From Psychrobacter sp. I-STPA6b (GTDB taxonomy: Bacteria; Pseudomonadota; Gammaproteobacteria; Pseudomonadales; Moraxellaceae): a DNA stretch of 64,000 nucleotides. A program made the translations under genes and the position numbers. The DNA is taken from NCBI RefSeq assembly GCF_020662265.1, contig NZ_VEWM01000080.1:186001-250000 (forward strand). Direction: 5' to 3'. Shown here piece by piece: positions 40,882-50,269 of this stretch. The notes under the pieces are model-generated. The model did not search any database, was not told where the DNA came from, and worked only from the letters and a program-made list of their open reading frames with translations. The stretch's first letter is position 1; every line of letters begins with the position of its first letter.

Positions 40882-42099
40882 ATGACTGATATTTTATCTG
40901 TATCGACTCAGCAGAAGCTAACACCAGCACCAATATCAATCCATCCCATCATCCTACGCAATCTATTTACTGCTGTATTATGGGTTGATGAGAATTTACA
41001 GATTTGTTGGGTCAATACACAGGCTGAACAGCTATTAATGGTTAGTCTGCAAAAATTACAACAGCAGAATATTCTAGATATTCTTTGCCCTAAGCCAATA
41101 GATAGTGCAAGCGTTGATGACAGCTCACACCAACAACTGGCGCAACAGTTTGCCCATGCTCAGCAATATCAACAGTCCTTTATTGACCATAACCAAACCA
41201 TATCCGCCATCATCAAGCCTATTTTGGTGGATTATAGCGTCACTCCTGTTGAGCAGGACCGGCAACATTATTTTTTGATAGAAATTTGGGAAAAAAATCG
41301 TCATCTGCGTATTGACCAAGAGCAACGGCAACAAGAACAACACGATATGGCTAGGCAAATGCTTCGTGCGGTGGCACATGAAGTTAAAAATCCACTGGCA
41401 GGTATTCGTGGGGCTACTCAGCTACTAAATAAATATCTGAGCAAACAGCAATCTACCCAAATCAGCCCAGCAGATAGCCAAAAAATGCTCACCTATGCTG
41501 ATATTGTTATTTCTGAAACTGACCGCTTAACCCAACTGATTGAGCAACTACTTGGCTCAAATAAACTACCCAACTGGCAACTTATCAATATTCATGAGCC
41601 TTTAGAGCATGTATTGATGCTTACTCAGGCACAGCATCCACAAATACACATTCAACGAGATTATGACTTGTCATTACCCGAATTGATGGCGGATAAAGAC
41701 CAGCTTATCCAAGTGTTTTTAAATCTGACCAATAATGCTTGTCAAGCCATGCTTGAAAACTTAGATAACTTAAATAACTTAGACAACTTACAGTATCAAC
41801 CCACATTAAATATCAGCACTCGCATTGAATTTTTATATACTATTGGCACGGTCTGTCATAAAAAGGTTCTCAAAATCAGTTTACAAGACAATGGCTCAGG
41901 TATCGCACCTGAACTTATTGATAAGATATTTTTCCCACTGGTCACAGGTCGGGCAAATGGTACAGGGCTAGGCTTAGCATTGGTACAAGACATCATTCAT
42001 CGTCATAATGGCACCATTGAAGTTGACTCAAAAGTAGGCGATACCACTTTTAATATTTATCTGCCATTACAGCAACCTGCCAACCAATCGCTTATATAG
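40882..42099 (+). CDS. glnL: Nitrogen regulation sensor histidine kinase NtrB
   Basis: NtrB (GlnL) is a cytoplasmic PAS-containing kinase that phosphorylates or dephosphorylates NtrC according to PII signals. The PAS domain covers about residues 25-120. The H-box is VAHEVKNPLAGIRGATQLL with phospho-His near 166, and the N and G boxes are NLTNNACQAM and FFPLVTGRANGTGLGLA. The ATG at 40882 with AGGA six bases upstream gives 405 aa. A short Asn/Leu/Asp repeat (NLDNLNNLDNL) sits in the ATPase domain. ntrC follows by 35 bases. Confidence 0.92.
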   Translation: MTDILSVSTQQKLTPAPISIHPIILRNLFTAVLWVDENLQICWVNTQAEQLLMVSLQKLQQQNILDILCPKPIDSASVDDSSHQQLAQQFAHAQQYQQSFIDHNQTISAIIKPILVDYSVTPVEQDRQHYFLIEIWEKNRHLRIDQEQRQQEQHDMARQMLRAVAHEVKNPLAGIRGATQLLNKYLSKQQSTQISPADSQKMLTYADIVISETDRLTQLIEQLLGSNKLPNWQLINIHEPLEHVLMLTQAQHPQIHIQRDYDLSLPELMADKDQLIQVFLNLTNNACQAMLENLDNLNNLDNLQYQPTLNISTRIEFLYTIGTVCHKKVLKISLQDNGSGIAPELIDKIFFPLVTGRANGTGLGLALVQDIIHRHNGTIEVDSKVGDTTFNIYLPLQQPANQSLI

Positions 42100-42134
42100 G
42101 CTAAAAAGCTAGGATAATAAGGATAAAACTCATA

Positions 42135-43892
42135 ATGAATAACTCTGCCACCCTTTGGCTTATTGATGATGACCCAGCATTACGCTTAATACTAGAAGAT
42201 ACCTTTCATGATGCAGGGCTAAATGTCATTGTTTTTAGCAATGCCAAAGGGGCATGGGTAAAGCTTAATGACATTGAGCAAAACCCTCATTTAGCAGATA
42301 CCCTACCCGATGTCATCTTAACCGACATTCGTATGCCTATGATGGATGGCTTATCCTTTAGCGATTGGGTACATCAGCACTTCCCCAAACTGCCCATCAT
42401 TATTATGACCGCTCATTCTGATTTGCAATCAGCAGTCGACAGCTATCAAACTGGAGCTTTTGATTATCTACCAAAGCCTTTTGACCTTGACGATGCAGTG
42501 ACCATTATTTTTAAAGCCATTCATAAAAATAAAGATAAGCAACCAACATCATCACCAAACAACACCAAAAAAGATTTCAATCACAAAAAAATAGAAAATC
42601 CAAACAGCATTAATAATAGCGATATTGGCAGAGGTACTGACAATAAAAACAACACTGCTAAACACAACAAGAAAAACAACCGTCAACCGCTAATAAACAA
42701 AGCAACGGCTGATAAACGTGAAGCACCAGCCTCACAAATTAATGATATCGGTATTATTGGGCAATCTGTCGCCATGCAAACCGTCTTTCGAGCCATTGGA
42801 CGACTGTCAAACTCACCCATTACTGTCTTGATTACTGGTGAGTCGGGAACAGGAAAAGAGCTGGTTGCCAATGCCCTACACCAACATTCTCCCCGAAAAA
42901 ATAAACCCTTTATCGCCCTAAATATGGCCGCCATTCCTCATGATTTAATCGAATCTGAACTGTTTGGGCATGAAAAAGGTGCTTTTACAGGGGCAACGAC
43001 CCAACGACAAGGACGCTTTGAGCAAGCTAACGGTGGTACGCTATTTTTGGACGAAATCGGCGACATGCCTTTTAGCACCCAAACTCGGCTTTTGCGAGTC
43101 TTGGCAAACGGTGAATTTTTTCGGGTCGGAGGTCAAAAGCCCATTAAGGTCGATGTGCGTATCATCGCTGCCACTCATCAAAACTTGGAACAACTGGTCA
43201 AACAAGGCAAGTTTCGCGAGGACTTGTACTATCGCCTCAATGTCATTCGTCTGCCACTGCCCCCACTTCGGGAACGCCCCGATGACATACCTGCGTTAGT
43301 TGAGCATTTTTTGCAACAATCTGCCAAAGAGATGAACTGCGAGCAAAAACAGCTATCAGATGATGCCATGCAAGTAATGCAAGCCTTTGATTGGTCAGGT
43401 AATGTACGTCAGCTAGAAAATGCTTGTCGCTGGATTACCGTGATGGCGACAGGTGATGTGGTGATGATTGATGACTTGCCACCAGAGCTTATGCAGTTTA
43501 TCAATAGCCATCCTCATACCTTAACGCCGACCTCTGACTTATCAAATCAAGATGCAGTATCTGTTCAGCACAAAGCTGTGCAATTAACAACCCATGAGCA
43601 ACAAGAAAATAAGGTTGCTGATGACAATAGAATTAATAACTCCAAACTAACCACAATACAAATAGGTACAAAACAAACATGGCAACAAGCACTCCAGAAT
43701 TGGGCGACTCATCGTTTACAATCTGGACAAACTGATATTTTACAAACAGCGACGCCAGAGTTTGAGCGTATTTTAATTCAAGTCGCTTTGGCACAAACTA
43801 AAGGGAGAAAGGGAGAAGCTGCTGAGTTGCTCGGTTGGGGACGTAACACGTTAACACGAAAAATACAGCAACTTAACATCAAAACGCTATAA
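42135..43892 (+). CDS. glnG: Nitrogen regulation response regulator NtrC (sigma-54 activator)
   Basis: NtrC activates sigma-54 promoters under nitrogen limitation. The receiver domain (1-125) has the phospho-acceptor D64 in ILTDIRMPMMDG. The AAA+ domain has Walker A GESGTGKE near 235-242 and the sigma-54 loop ELFGHEKGAFTGAT. The Fis-type helix-turn-helix is at the C-terminus (KGEAAELLGWGRNTLTRKI). At 585 aa it is well over the roughly 470 aa of E. coli NtrC. The excess is an Asn/Lys-rich linker (131-203) plus a polar stretch before the DNA-binding domain. Confidence 0.93.
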   Translation: MNNSATLWLIDDDPALRLILEDTFHDAGLNVIVFSNAKGAWVKLNDIEQNPHLADTLPDVILTDIRMPMMDGLSFSDWVHQHFPKLPIIIMTAHSDLQSAVDSYQTGAFDYLPKPFDLDDAVTIIFKAIHKNKDKQPTSSPNNTKKDFNHKKIENPNSINNSDIGRGTDNKNNTAKHNKKNNRQPLINKATADKREAPASQINDIGIIGQSVAMQTVFRAIGRLSNSPITVLITGESGTGKELVANALHQHSPRKNKPFIALNMAAIPHDLIESELFGHEKGAFTGATTQRQGRFEQANGGTLFLDEIGDMPFSTQTRLLRVLANGEFFRVGGQKPIKVDVRIIAATHQNLEQLVKQGKFREDLYYRLNVIRLPLPPLRERPDDIPALVEHFLQQSAKEMNCEQKQLSDDAMQVMQAFDWSGNVRQLENACRWITVMATGDVVMIDDLPPELMQFINSHPHTLTPTSDLSNQDAVSVQHKAVQLTTHEQQENKVADDNRINNSKLTTIQIGTKQTWQQALQNWATHRLQSGQTDILQTATPEFERILIQVALAQTKGRKGEAAELLGWGRNTLTRKIQQLNIKTL

Positions 43893-43958
43893 ACTAAAAT
43901 ATATATTCACCTTATGATATTATTAACTTCTCATTTTTAGAATAATTGGCAAATAACA

Positions 43959-44417
43959 ATGAAAAGAGCAACTGCCCTAAAAAATCTAAATAGGATTATT
44001 TGTAAAATACACAGCATTAATGGCATATATGCTACACCATTATGTAATAATGAATTTGTCAAAATAAAAAAAGCATGGGTTTTTGGTAGCGTTGCAAAAG
44101 GAAGTGAAGCACCTAATGATCTTGATATTTTTATTGAAGTGGCCTCTCATAAGTTAAGCTCAAATAGAGATCGTAAAGGGCGACGTAAAATTTTTAGACA
44201 TGCTAAACACCAGATCAGACTACATGGTGGTTTTAAAGCTGATAAGACTACAGGCCACAGTGTGCCTACTATTCTCAACTCTCATAATGAGTTGTGCAAA
44301 TGGCTAAGAAAAGGGACTAAAAAAACGTCTATACACTTTGTTGGTGAAGATGAAGTCTTCGAAACCCTTGATTATAAGGTTCTGATATATCCGAGAAATG
44401 ATTTTATAATTGAATAG
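43959..44417 (+). CDS. Nucleotidyltransferase-fold (MNT-like) protein
   Basis: The 152-aa protein has the nucleotidyltransferase signature: VFGSVAKGSEAPNDLDIFIE at residues 41-60, that is GS followed by DxD (D54, D56). The rest of the frame is basic. Such minimal domains often pair with HEPN proteins in toxin-antitoxin modules, but no HEPN gene is adjacent. Codon use is AT-rich compared with ntrC before it, which could mean recent acquisition. Function is not assigned. Confidence 0.65.
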   Translation: MKRATALKNLNRIICKIHSINGIYATPLCNNEFVKIKKAWVFGSVAKGSEAPNDLDIFIEVASHKLSSNRDRKGRRKIFRHAKHQIRLHGGFKADKTTGHSVPTILNSHNELCKWLRKGTKKTSIHFVGEDEVFETLDYKVLIYPRNDFIIE

Positions 44418-44484
44418 AAGCATCTATACTATCAAAGCTATCAACTTGAAATGATTTAATAATACGCCTAAATAAATTTTAGAC

Positions 44485-44522
44485 AATAAAAAAACCTGCT
44501 CCGATTCTTATCGTGCAGGTTA
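44485..44522 (-). terminator. Terminator after tRNA-Leu
   Basis: On the minus strand an AACCTGC/GCAGGTT stem with an inner CGAT/ATCG stem is followed by a T7 run. It lies just past the tRNA 3' end and terminates its transcript. Confidence 0.85.
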
Positions 44523-44549
44523 TATATAGGGTTGAGACATCTTAATAAA

Positions 44550-44634
44550 TGGTGGGGCTGGAGAGACTCGAACTCTCACACCTTGCGGCGCCAGAACCTA
44601 AATCTGGTGCGTCTACCAATTCCGCCACAGCCCC
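44550..44634 (-). tRNA. tRNA-Leu (anticodon UAG)
   Basis: An 85-base tRNA including encoded CCA reads from 44634 to 44550. The acceptor stem pairs GGGGCTG with CAGCCCC. The D region is GCGGAATTGGTAGACGC, as in leucine tRNAs. The anticodon arm is CCAGA-TTTAGGT-TCTGG, giving anticodon TAG for CUA and neighbouring codons. The T arm contains GTTCGAGTC. A class II variable arm is present, which fits Leu. Confidence 0.96.
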
Positions 44635-44749
44635 ATTTGTTCCATACTGGTCTTGTGTGTCTCAGTGGTTGGCTATTATATAGATTTAAATTTATTTGGC
44701 AAGCCCTTTTTGCAATTTTTTTGAAATTTTTTTATTTTTCCCTACTTTC

Positions 44750-45817
44750 CTACTGCTTTGACAACACTTCCACTACTTCAGCCATGCTTTGATAACGCTG
44801 ATTGGGGTATTTTGCTAATAACTTATCTACGATTGGCTGATAACGATGATATGAATAAGGCAAGCGAGGAATAGGCTGTTGGCAATGTTGTAATGCCCAT
44901 TGTGGTAGCCGATTGTCACTATTTTTGACAACTGTTCTAGTGTCTAGTTTATCAACTGATTTAACAACTATAAAAGGGCGTTTGCCTGTTAGAATTTCCA
45001 TCATCATCACACCAAACGCATACACATCACTTTGCACACTGATTGGCTGTCCCTGCCAACATTCTGGGGCAAGATAAGCAGGTGTGCCACCTTGCCCTGA
45101 ATTTTTAAATTTTGATTGAGAAGTGTTAGGACGAGCTTGTGCAAAATCACAACAAACCATCTCAAAGAAAGGATACTTCTGCTTATCATAATGACCGATT
45201 AAAAAATTACTGGGCTTAACATCGCCATGCACCCAGCCAGCTTGATGAATGCTCAATAATGCTTGAGCCATTGCCAATAAAAGGGCATGTTTTTGTTGTG
45301 TAGAGAGATGCTGTTTTAAATAATGATTAACGCTTGCCAATGGATAATAAGGCATGGCAAACATCACAAATAGTCCTTGATTAAACCTACCATCAACAAC
45401 GTTATCATAAATAAAATTATCAATGGGTATCTGCTTATTATGGCTATTATATATGGGTAAAATATGACTCAGATTTTGAGAGATTTTAGCTTGTGATAAT
45501 GCTGATAACACAATGATTTCATGGCACAATTCACAGCATAGTTCATCAAAAACAGTGCTATGATAGGAAAAACAAGAATGGATTTGCCACTTTATCATAA
45601 CCCTGCCAAAATTAGTATGCACTGCTTTGGTTAATCCAGTAAGCTGAGAAATGTTTGGCAGAGCATTTATAAGTTGCCCATCATTGTCATTATTATTATC
45701 CGTGATAAAACTTAGCCGTTTATGTTTGATTTGCTGATAACCTAACTCTTTGAGTTGTTTATTAATACAACTATTATTGTGATTAAGCCAATTTTTAAGC
45801 GTAGTTTTTATATCCAC
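44750..45817 (-). CDS. Eukaryotic-type serine/threonine protein kinase
   Basis: The 355-aa soluble protein has kinase motifs: VMIKW (candidate ATP-binding Lys 76), the catalytic loop HGDVKPSN at 197-204, DFAQAR at 224-229 in place of DFG, PECW at 251-254 and DVYAFGV near 264-270. No membrane span or extracellular sensor is seen. The DFA variant and the weak glycine loop mean activity should be tested. It is divergent from the DUF815 ATPase gene with only 29 bases between them, so they share a promoter region. Confidence 0.85.
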   Translation of the reverse strand: MDIKTTLKNWLNHNNSCINKQLKELGYQQIKHKRLSFITDNNNDNDGQLINALPNISQLTGLTKAVHTNFGRVMIKWQIHSCFSYHSTVFDELCCELCHEIIVLSALSQAKISQNLSHILPIYNSHNKQIPIDNFIYDNVVDGRFNQGLFVMFAMPYYPLASVNHYLKQHLSTQQKHALLLAMAQALLSIHQAGWVHGDVKPSNFLIGHYDKQKYPFFEMVCCDFAQARPNTSQSKFKNSGQGGTPAYLAPECWQGQPISVQSDVYAFGVMMMEILTGKRPFIVVKSVDKLDTRTVVKNSDNRLPQWALQHCQQPIPRLPYSYHRYQPIVDKLLAKYPNQRYQSMAEVVEVLSKQ

Positions 45818-45846
45818 TTATACCCACCATTTTAGTCGAGCCTATT

Positions 45847-46791
45847 ATGACCACTACCCCGCATTCTAACACAGCACCCCATACCACAGATGAGTTGACG
45901 CTGACACTGCCTAATGAGCTAACGGCATTATTAACGCAATATCTGCGTCAACACACCACGCCAACCATTGCGATTGACCCCAAAGAGTTGGCTTATCGCT
46001 GGGTAGGTGGACGCTCGGGATATTTGCAACCTGTGGAAATTCATTCAACCTTAGCCTTATCTGATTTGTTAGGCATTGATATGCAAAAGCAAAAACTGCT
46101 ACAAAATACCCGTCAGTTTTTGGCAGGTGTGCCAGCCAATCATGTGCTGATGACAGGTACACGTGGTGCAGGAAAATCATCACTGATTCGGGCATTGTTA
46201 AATGAGTTACACCCTCAAGGATTGCGTCTGATTGAGGTGGCTCGTGATGATTTACAAATGCTCGATAAAATTCGCCATGCCATCTCTGCCCTACCTGAAT
46301 CTTGTGATTGCCGTTATATTATTTATTGTGATGATTTGGCATTTAATGGGCAAGACGAAAATTACCGTACCCTAAAAAGTGTGCTTGATGGAGCATTAGA
46401 CAGTGAGCAGGATAAACTGCTGGTGTATGCGACCAGTAATCGCCGTCATTTACTGCCCCAGCTTATGAAGGATAATGTCAATATTTATGATGGGCAAACC
46501 GATGAGGTCAATCCATACGAAACCATTGATGAAACGGTGTCTTTATCTGACCGTTTTGGGTTATGGCTGTCTTTTTATCCGATGAATCAACAGACTTATT
46601 TACAAATTGTTAAGCATTATATTCAGTCACAAAGTATTCATTCACAAAAATCTACCCAACAACAATTAAGCTATGATGACAATGTGCAAGCAGAAGCACT
46701 TAAATGGGCATCTACTCGAGGTGGTCGTTCAGGTCGGGTGGCATATCAGTTTAGTCGTCATTGGATTGGGCAAAATTTGTTAAATAAATAA
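45847..46791 (+). CDS. DUF815 family AAA ATPase
   Basis: The 314-aa protein matches the DUF815 ATPase family of unknown role. Walker A GTRGAGKS lies at about 104-111. IEVARDDLQMLDKI, YIIYCDDLAF (Walker B) and TLKSVLDGALD follow, then ATSNRRHLLP and the sensor region DRFGLWLSFYPM, all characteristic of the family. It lies upstream of lemA and the M48 protease gene on the same strand, 91 bases before lemA. Confidence 0.85.
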   Translation: MTTTPHSNTAPHTTDELTLTLPNELTALLTQYLRQHTTPTIAIDPKELAYRWVGGRSGYLQPVEIHSTLALSDLLGIDMQKQKLLQNTRQFLAGVPANHVLMTGTRGAGKSSLIRALLNELHPQGLRLIEVARDDLQMLDKIRHAISALPESCDCRYIIYCDDLAFNGQDENYRTLKSVLDGALDSEQDKLLVYATSNRRHLLPQLMKDNVNIYDGQTDEVNPYETIDETVSLSDRFGLWLSFYPMNQQTYLQIVKHYIQSQSIHSQKSTQQQLSYDDNVQAEALKWASTRGGRSGRVAYQFSRHWIGQNLLNK

Positions 46792-46882
46792 AATTAGAAA
46801 AGCTGTCACGTTGTTATCATATTTTTTTGTTATTGTTTTTTAATGGCATTCCCTTCGGTAAATTTTCTAAAAGGAATAAAAA

Positions 46883-47482
46883 ATGAAAATTGCAATTTGG
46901 GTTTTTATTATATTGGTTATTGTCATTGTATTTTTGGCAATCAGTATTTTTAATAAATTGGTACGCAGACGCAATCAGGCAAAAAATGGCTTTTCACAAA
47001 TTGATGTACAATTAAAACGCCGTCATGACCTTATTCCAAATATGGTGGAGGTGGCAAAACGCTATTTAACGCATGAGCAGGACACATTAACACAGGTTAT
47101 CCAAGCTCGTAATCAAGCCAATGAGTTGCAAAATGCCAGCTCACACAATCCAGAATCGTTGGCACATATGGCTCAGTTTGCTCAAGCTGAGGGCTTATTG
47201 TCAAAGGCTTTAGGACAATTTAATGCGGTGATGGAAAACTATCCAGAGTTAAAAGCGGACAGCATCATGCGTGAGTTAATGGATGAGTTAACCAATACTG
47301 AAAACCGTATTGGTTTTGCCCGCCAGCATTATAATGATGCGGTCATGATGTATAACAATGAGCGGGAAATGTTTCCTAATAATTTGATTAGCGGGACGTT
47401 TGGCTTTCGTCCGATGAGCCAGTTACAGTTTGCTGATAAGGCAGTTATTGAGCAAGCGCCCACCATTAATATGCACAATTAA
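46883..47482 (+). CDS. LemA family protein
   Basis: The 199-aa protein has one N-terminal membrane helix (VFIILVIVIVFLAISIFN) and a helical LemA domain. Family blocks are RRNQAKNGFSQIDVQLKRRHDLIPNM split across residues 29-54, and RIGFARQHYNDAVMMYN. AAAGGAAT precedes the start. LemA proteins commonly neighbour membrane metalloproteases, as here with the M48 gene 54 bases downstream. Biochemical function is not established. Confidence 0.93.
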   Translation: MKIAIWVFIILVIVIVFLAISIFNKLVRRRNQAKNGFSQIDVQLKRRHDLIPNMVEVAKRYLTHEQDTLTQVIQARNQANELQNASSHNPESLAHMAQFAQAEGLLSKALGQFNAVMENYPELKADSIMRELMDELTNTENRIGFARQHYNDAVMMYNNEREMFPNNLISGTFGFRPMSQLQFADKAVIEQAPTINMHN

Positions 47483-47536
47483 CCTGCGTTAATACCTACA
47501 TTAATCGTTAATTAAGTTACTTAAGTTGCTAGTGCC

Positions 47537-50206
47537 ATGATGGATTTTTTTAGCGTCCAAGAATACCGCACCAAACGCAGTTTGCGATTGTATGGGCTAT
47601 TTTTTTTGATGGTATTCCTACATGTGGCAGTTGCGGTGATGGTGGTTTGGCTGATTCTATCGTTATTTGATGCCAGTCATTTAGAATTTTGGTTGATTAT
47701 TGCCACCATTATATTGGCATTGGCAAGTTTTATATCCAGCAGTTGGATTGAGTGGCAACGCTTATCTGATGGCGGGCGGGCAGTTGCCAGACGGGTTGGG
47801 GCGGTACGATTATTTGTTGATAACAGCCAAGATAATTGGCAACACAGCTCTGGTGATTATTATCAGCCATCAGCCAATGAAAAGGTACGTTATACCCATC
47901 GTCATATTGCGGTAAGAAACCCCAGAGATTTTCCTGATATTTATCGGCGATTTTATGAATTTTCAGAGCAAATGGCGATTGCCTCTGGAATTACGCCACC
48001 TTTGCTCTATGTCTTACCTGATGAGATGGGGATTAATGGCTTTGTTGCAGGTCGCCATGATAATGATACGGTGTTGGTGGTGACACAAGGGGCGTTAGAG
48101 AAGCTCTCTGATGAGGGGTTATATGGGTTAATTGGTCATGAATTCGGGCATATTTTGCATGGTGATGCCAAGTTTAATTTGCATTTGATGGTGGTCTTGG
48201 CAGGATTACAGTTGTTATATGATTGGTCAGACCCAATTGAACCGACCACGCACCGCTTAAATGGCTATTATGATATGGTCGAACGGCAACGTATGGAGAA
48301 TGTGCCACAGTCATTGGTCAATACTCAAGCCCAAAAATTACAACAAGAAACACAAAATATCACCAGTCCTGAACAATGGGTGGCATTTTGGCGTGGACAG
48401 GGGCACGGACAGCCGTCACCATTGCACCAATATCAACAACAACACCAGATTACAAGCCACAGACGTGCCAGTGTTTCTGATTTATCCAAGCCCATTGCTC
48501 ATACTCACTTAGGGGCAATGGTGCTACAGGTGTTTAGCCTTTCAGGCATGCTATCTGCTCAACTTATCAAGCATAGCTTTAATCGAGAGCGTGAATTTTT
48601 AGCCGATGCCACCAGTGTGCAATTAACCCGATCCCCTGCCATATTAGAAACGCTGGAAACCATTTTTCAAGATAATATTGGCTCACGCTTGATTAATGTT
48701 CCTGAAACTAATGGGCTAAGCCATTTCTTTTTTGCCAGTTGTGGGCTTGATGTTGCCCAGTCCTCATGGTTTTCGACCCATCCTCCCCTTGACGCTCGTA
48801 TGAGTGCCATCAATCAGCATAAATATGAGCAGTTTGCCCAAGAAATCAGTAAACAAAAACGCATTAAGCAAAAACTGCTAAAAGAAATCTACGAGCAACG
48901 CAAAAGTGGCACATGGAACGAGCTGAAAACACCCAGCACCAGCCCTGATAAAGAGCTACACTTTGCCCCCAAGCCTGATGTGATTGTTGATGGGCGTTTG
49001 CAAGTAGAGCCTTTTGAAGAAGCTGAGCAACCAACATGGCTTGAAACATGGCAAGGCAAAAAAGACCATGACCTACCTGAAACAGGACACATTAGTGTCA
49101 CACTAGCAAGTAAAGTCTGCCTGCCACAATACCTACTCAACCAATATCATCATCCATTAGGTACGATTGCATTTATTGAAGCCTTGATGCTTTGTCATCA
49201 AAACCAACGACTTGATCCAGCATCTCGTTATGACTTTATCCAAATTTGGGCAAAGGCTTTTCCAACTGCCATCAGCAACTCTACCACCAAAACCACGACC
49301 GAAACACAGTCACCACAAACCAGCGAAGCATCATCAGCCATTTTGCCTCATCGCTTAGAATTAGAGTTACTACAACAAGTAGCAAAATTAGATAGACGTA
49401 TGGACAGTGCTTGGATTAGCATTTTAGTAGCCAAGTTAAGTAAATATCAATTTGACCCCCATACCTTAGCGCAATTAACTGAGCAAGGTAAAGAAGACCC
49501 TTTTAATTATCAAACACAAAAAGAATTACAAAAAATTCGTAAATATCAACAAACCTATAATCAATATCAACAAGGATTATTGACTTTATTACAAACCAAA
49601 CTAAATAAAGAAACCTTTCAAAAAGCCAATATTAATACCCTTTGGCAAGCCTTACATTTAAATAAAATGCTCATCGCACTGTCCCAGTGTTTGGGACAGC
49701 CATCACAACCAACCACACCAATTTATCATCAAACTTATCAAAATCTCTGCCAATCTTTAAATTGTGAACAACTGCCACAAACTGCTATTTTTTTGATATT
49801 GGCATATACTTTGAGTATTCACCAGCCCACATTACTCACTAATACGAAACTCACTAATACGAATGATAATCATCATACAAATAGTGCTGGGATACAAAAA
49901 CTTAGGTTATATGCACGATTGGCAGAGATTGATTTAGAGAATGCTTGCAGACAACATCAGCAAGATAAGGCACTAAGCCAGTTATTAAATGACATCAATT
50001 ATTTAACTGGTAATCAGATTTTGGCAGTTTTATATCAAGTGCAAATAGATATCTCTCTCAGTAAGATGACAAATAACCAAATCCGCCGTTGGTTAAGCAC
50101 CCTACATACTGTGATTTTACAAGACACCATAGTTAGTCAAAAAGAATATGACTGTCTGACTTTATTGGCAGAGCTTTGGTTAGGACATCGAGAGCTGGTT
50201 GATTAG
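47537..50206 (+). CDS. M48 family metalloprotease, large membrane form
   Basis: The 889-aa protein has two N-terminal membrane helices (about 17-45 and 50-70). The zinc site is GHEFGHILHGD (HExxH at 201-205) with the third ligand in NREREFLADATSV near 355. The downstream DSxW-type segment FSTHPPLDARM is typical of M48 proteases such as HtpX. Unlike HtpX (about 290 aa), it carries some 450 extra C-terminal residues rich in Gln/Thr and helical, with no recognised domain. It is in a likely operon with lemA, suggesting a membrane quality-control pair. Confidence 0.87.
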   Translation: MMDFFSVQEYRTKRSLRLYGLFFLMVFLHVAVAVMVVWLILSLFDASHLEFWLIIATIILALASFISSSWIEWQRLSDGGRAVARRVGAVRLFVDNSQDNWQHSSGDYYQPSANEKVRYTHRHIAVRNPRDFPDIYRRFYEFSEQMAIASGITPPLLYVLPDEMGINGFVAGRHDNDTVLVVTQGALEKLSDEGLYGLIGHEFGHILHGDAKFNLHLMVVLAGLQLLYDWSDPIEPTTHRLNGYYDMVERQRMENVPQSLVNTQAQKLQQETQNITSPEQWVAFWRGQGHGQPSPLHQYQQQHQITSHRRASVSDLSKPIAHTHLGAMVLQVFSLSGMLSAQLIKHSFNREREFLADATSVQLTRSPAILETLETIFQDNIGSRLINVPETNGLSHFFFASCGLDVAQSSWFSTHPPLDARMSAINQHKYEQFAQEISKQKRIKQKLLKEIYEQRKSGTWNELKTPSTSPDKELHFAPKPDVIVDGRLQVEPFEEAEQPTWLETWQGKKDHDLPETGHISVTLASKVCLPQYLLNQYHHPLGTIAFIEALMLCHQNQRLDPASRYDFIQIWAKAFPTAISNSTTKTTTETQSPQTSEASSAILPHRLELELLQQVAKLDRRMDSAWISILVAKLSKYQFDPHTLAQLTEQGKEDPFNYQTQKELQKIRKYQQTYNQYQQGLLTLLQTKLNKETFQKANINTLWQALHLNKMLIALSQCLGQPSQPTTPIYHQTYQNLCQSLNCEQLPQTAIFLILAYTLSIHQPTLLTNTKLTNTNDNHHTNSAGIQKLRLYARLAEIDLENACRQHQQDKALSQLLNDINYLTGNQILAVLYQVQIDISLSKMTNNQIRRWLSTLHTVILQDTIVSQKEYDCLTLLAELWLGHRELVD

Positions 50207-50242
50207 CCTACAAATTATGAGATTATGGATGGGCTATTGCTA

Positions 50243-50269
50243 GGGTCTGTTGAACATTCATCTTCATAG
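50243..50269. repeat. Partial GGGTCT-family element end at the GNAT gene terminus
   Basis: The 20 bases GGGTCTGTTGAACATTCATC plus TTCATAG match the left end of the MITE at 36160. A TA precedes at 50241-50242. No matching right end is found. The repeat overlaps the stop codon of the acetyltransferase gene. Confidence 0.6.
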
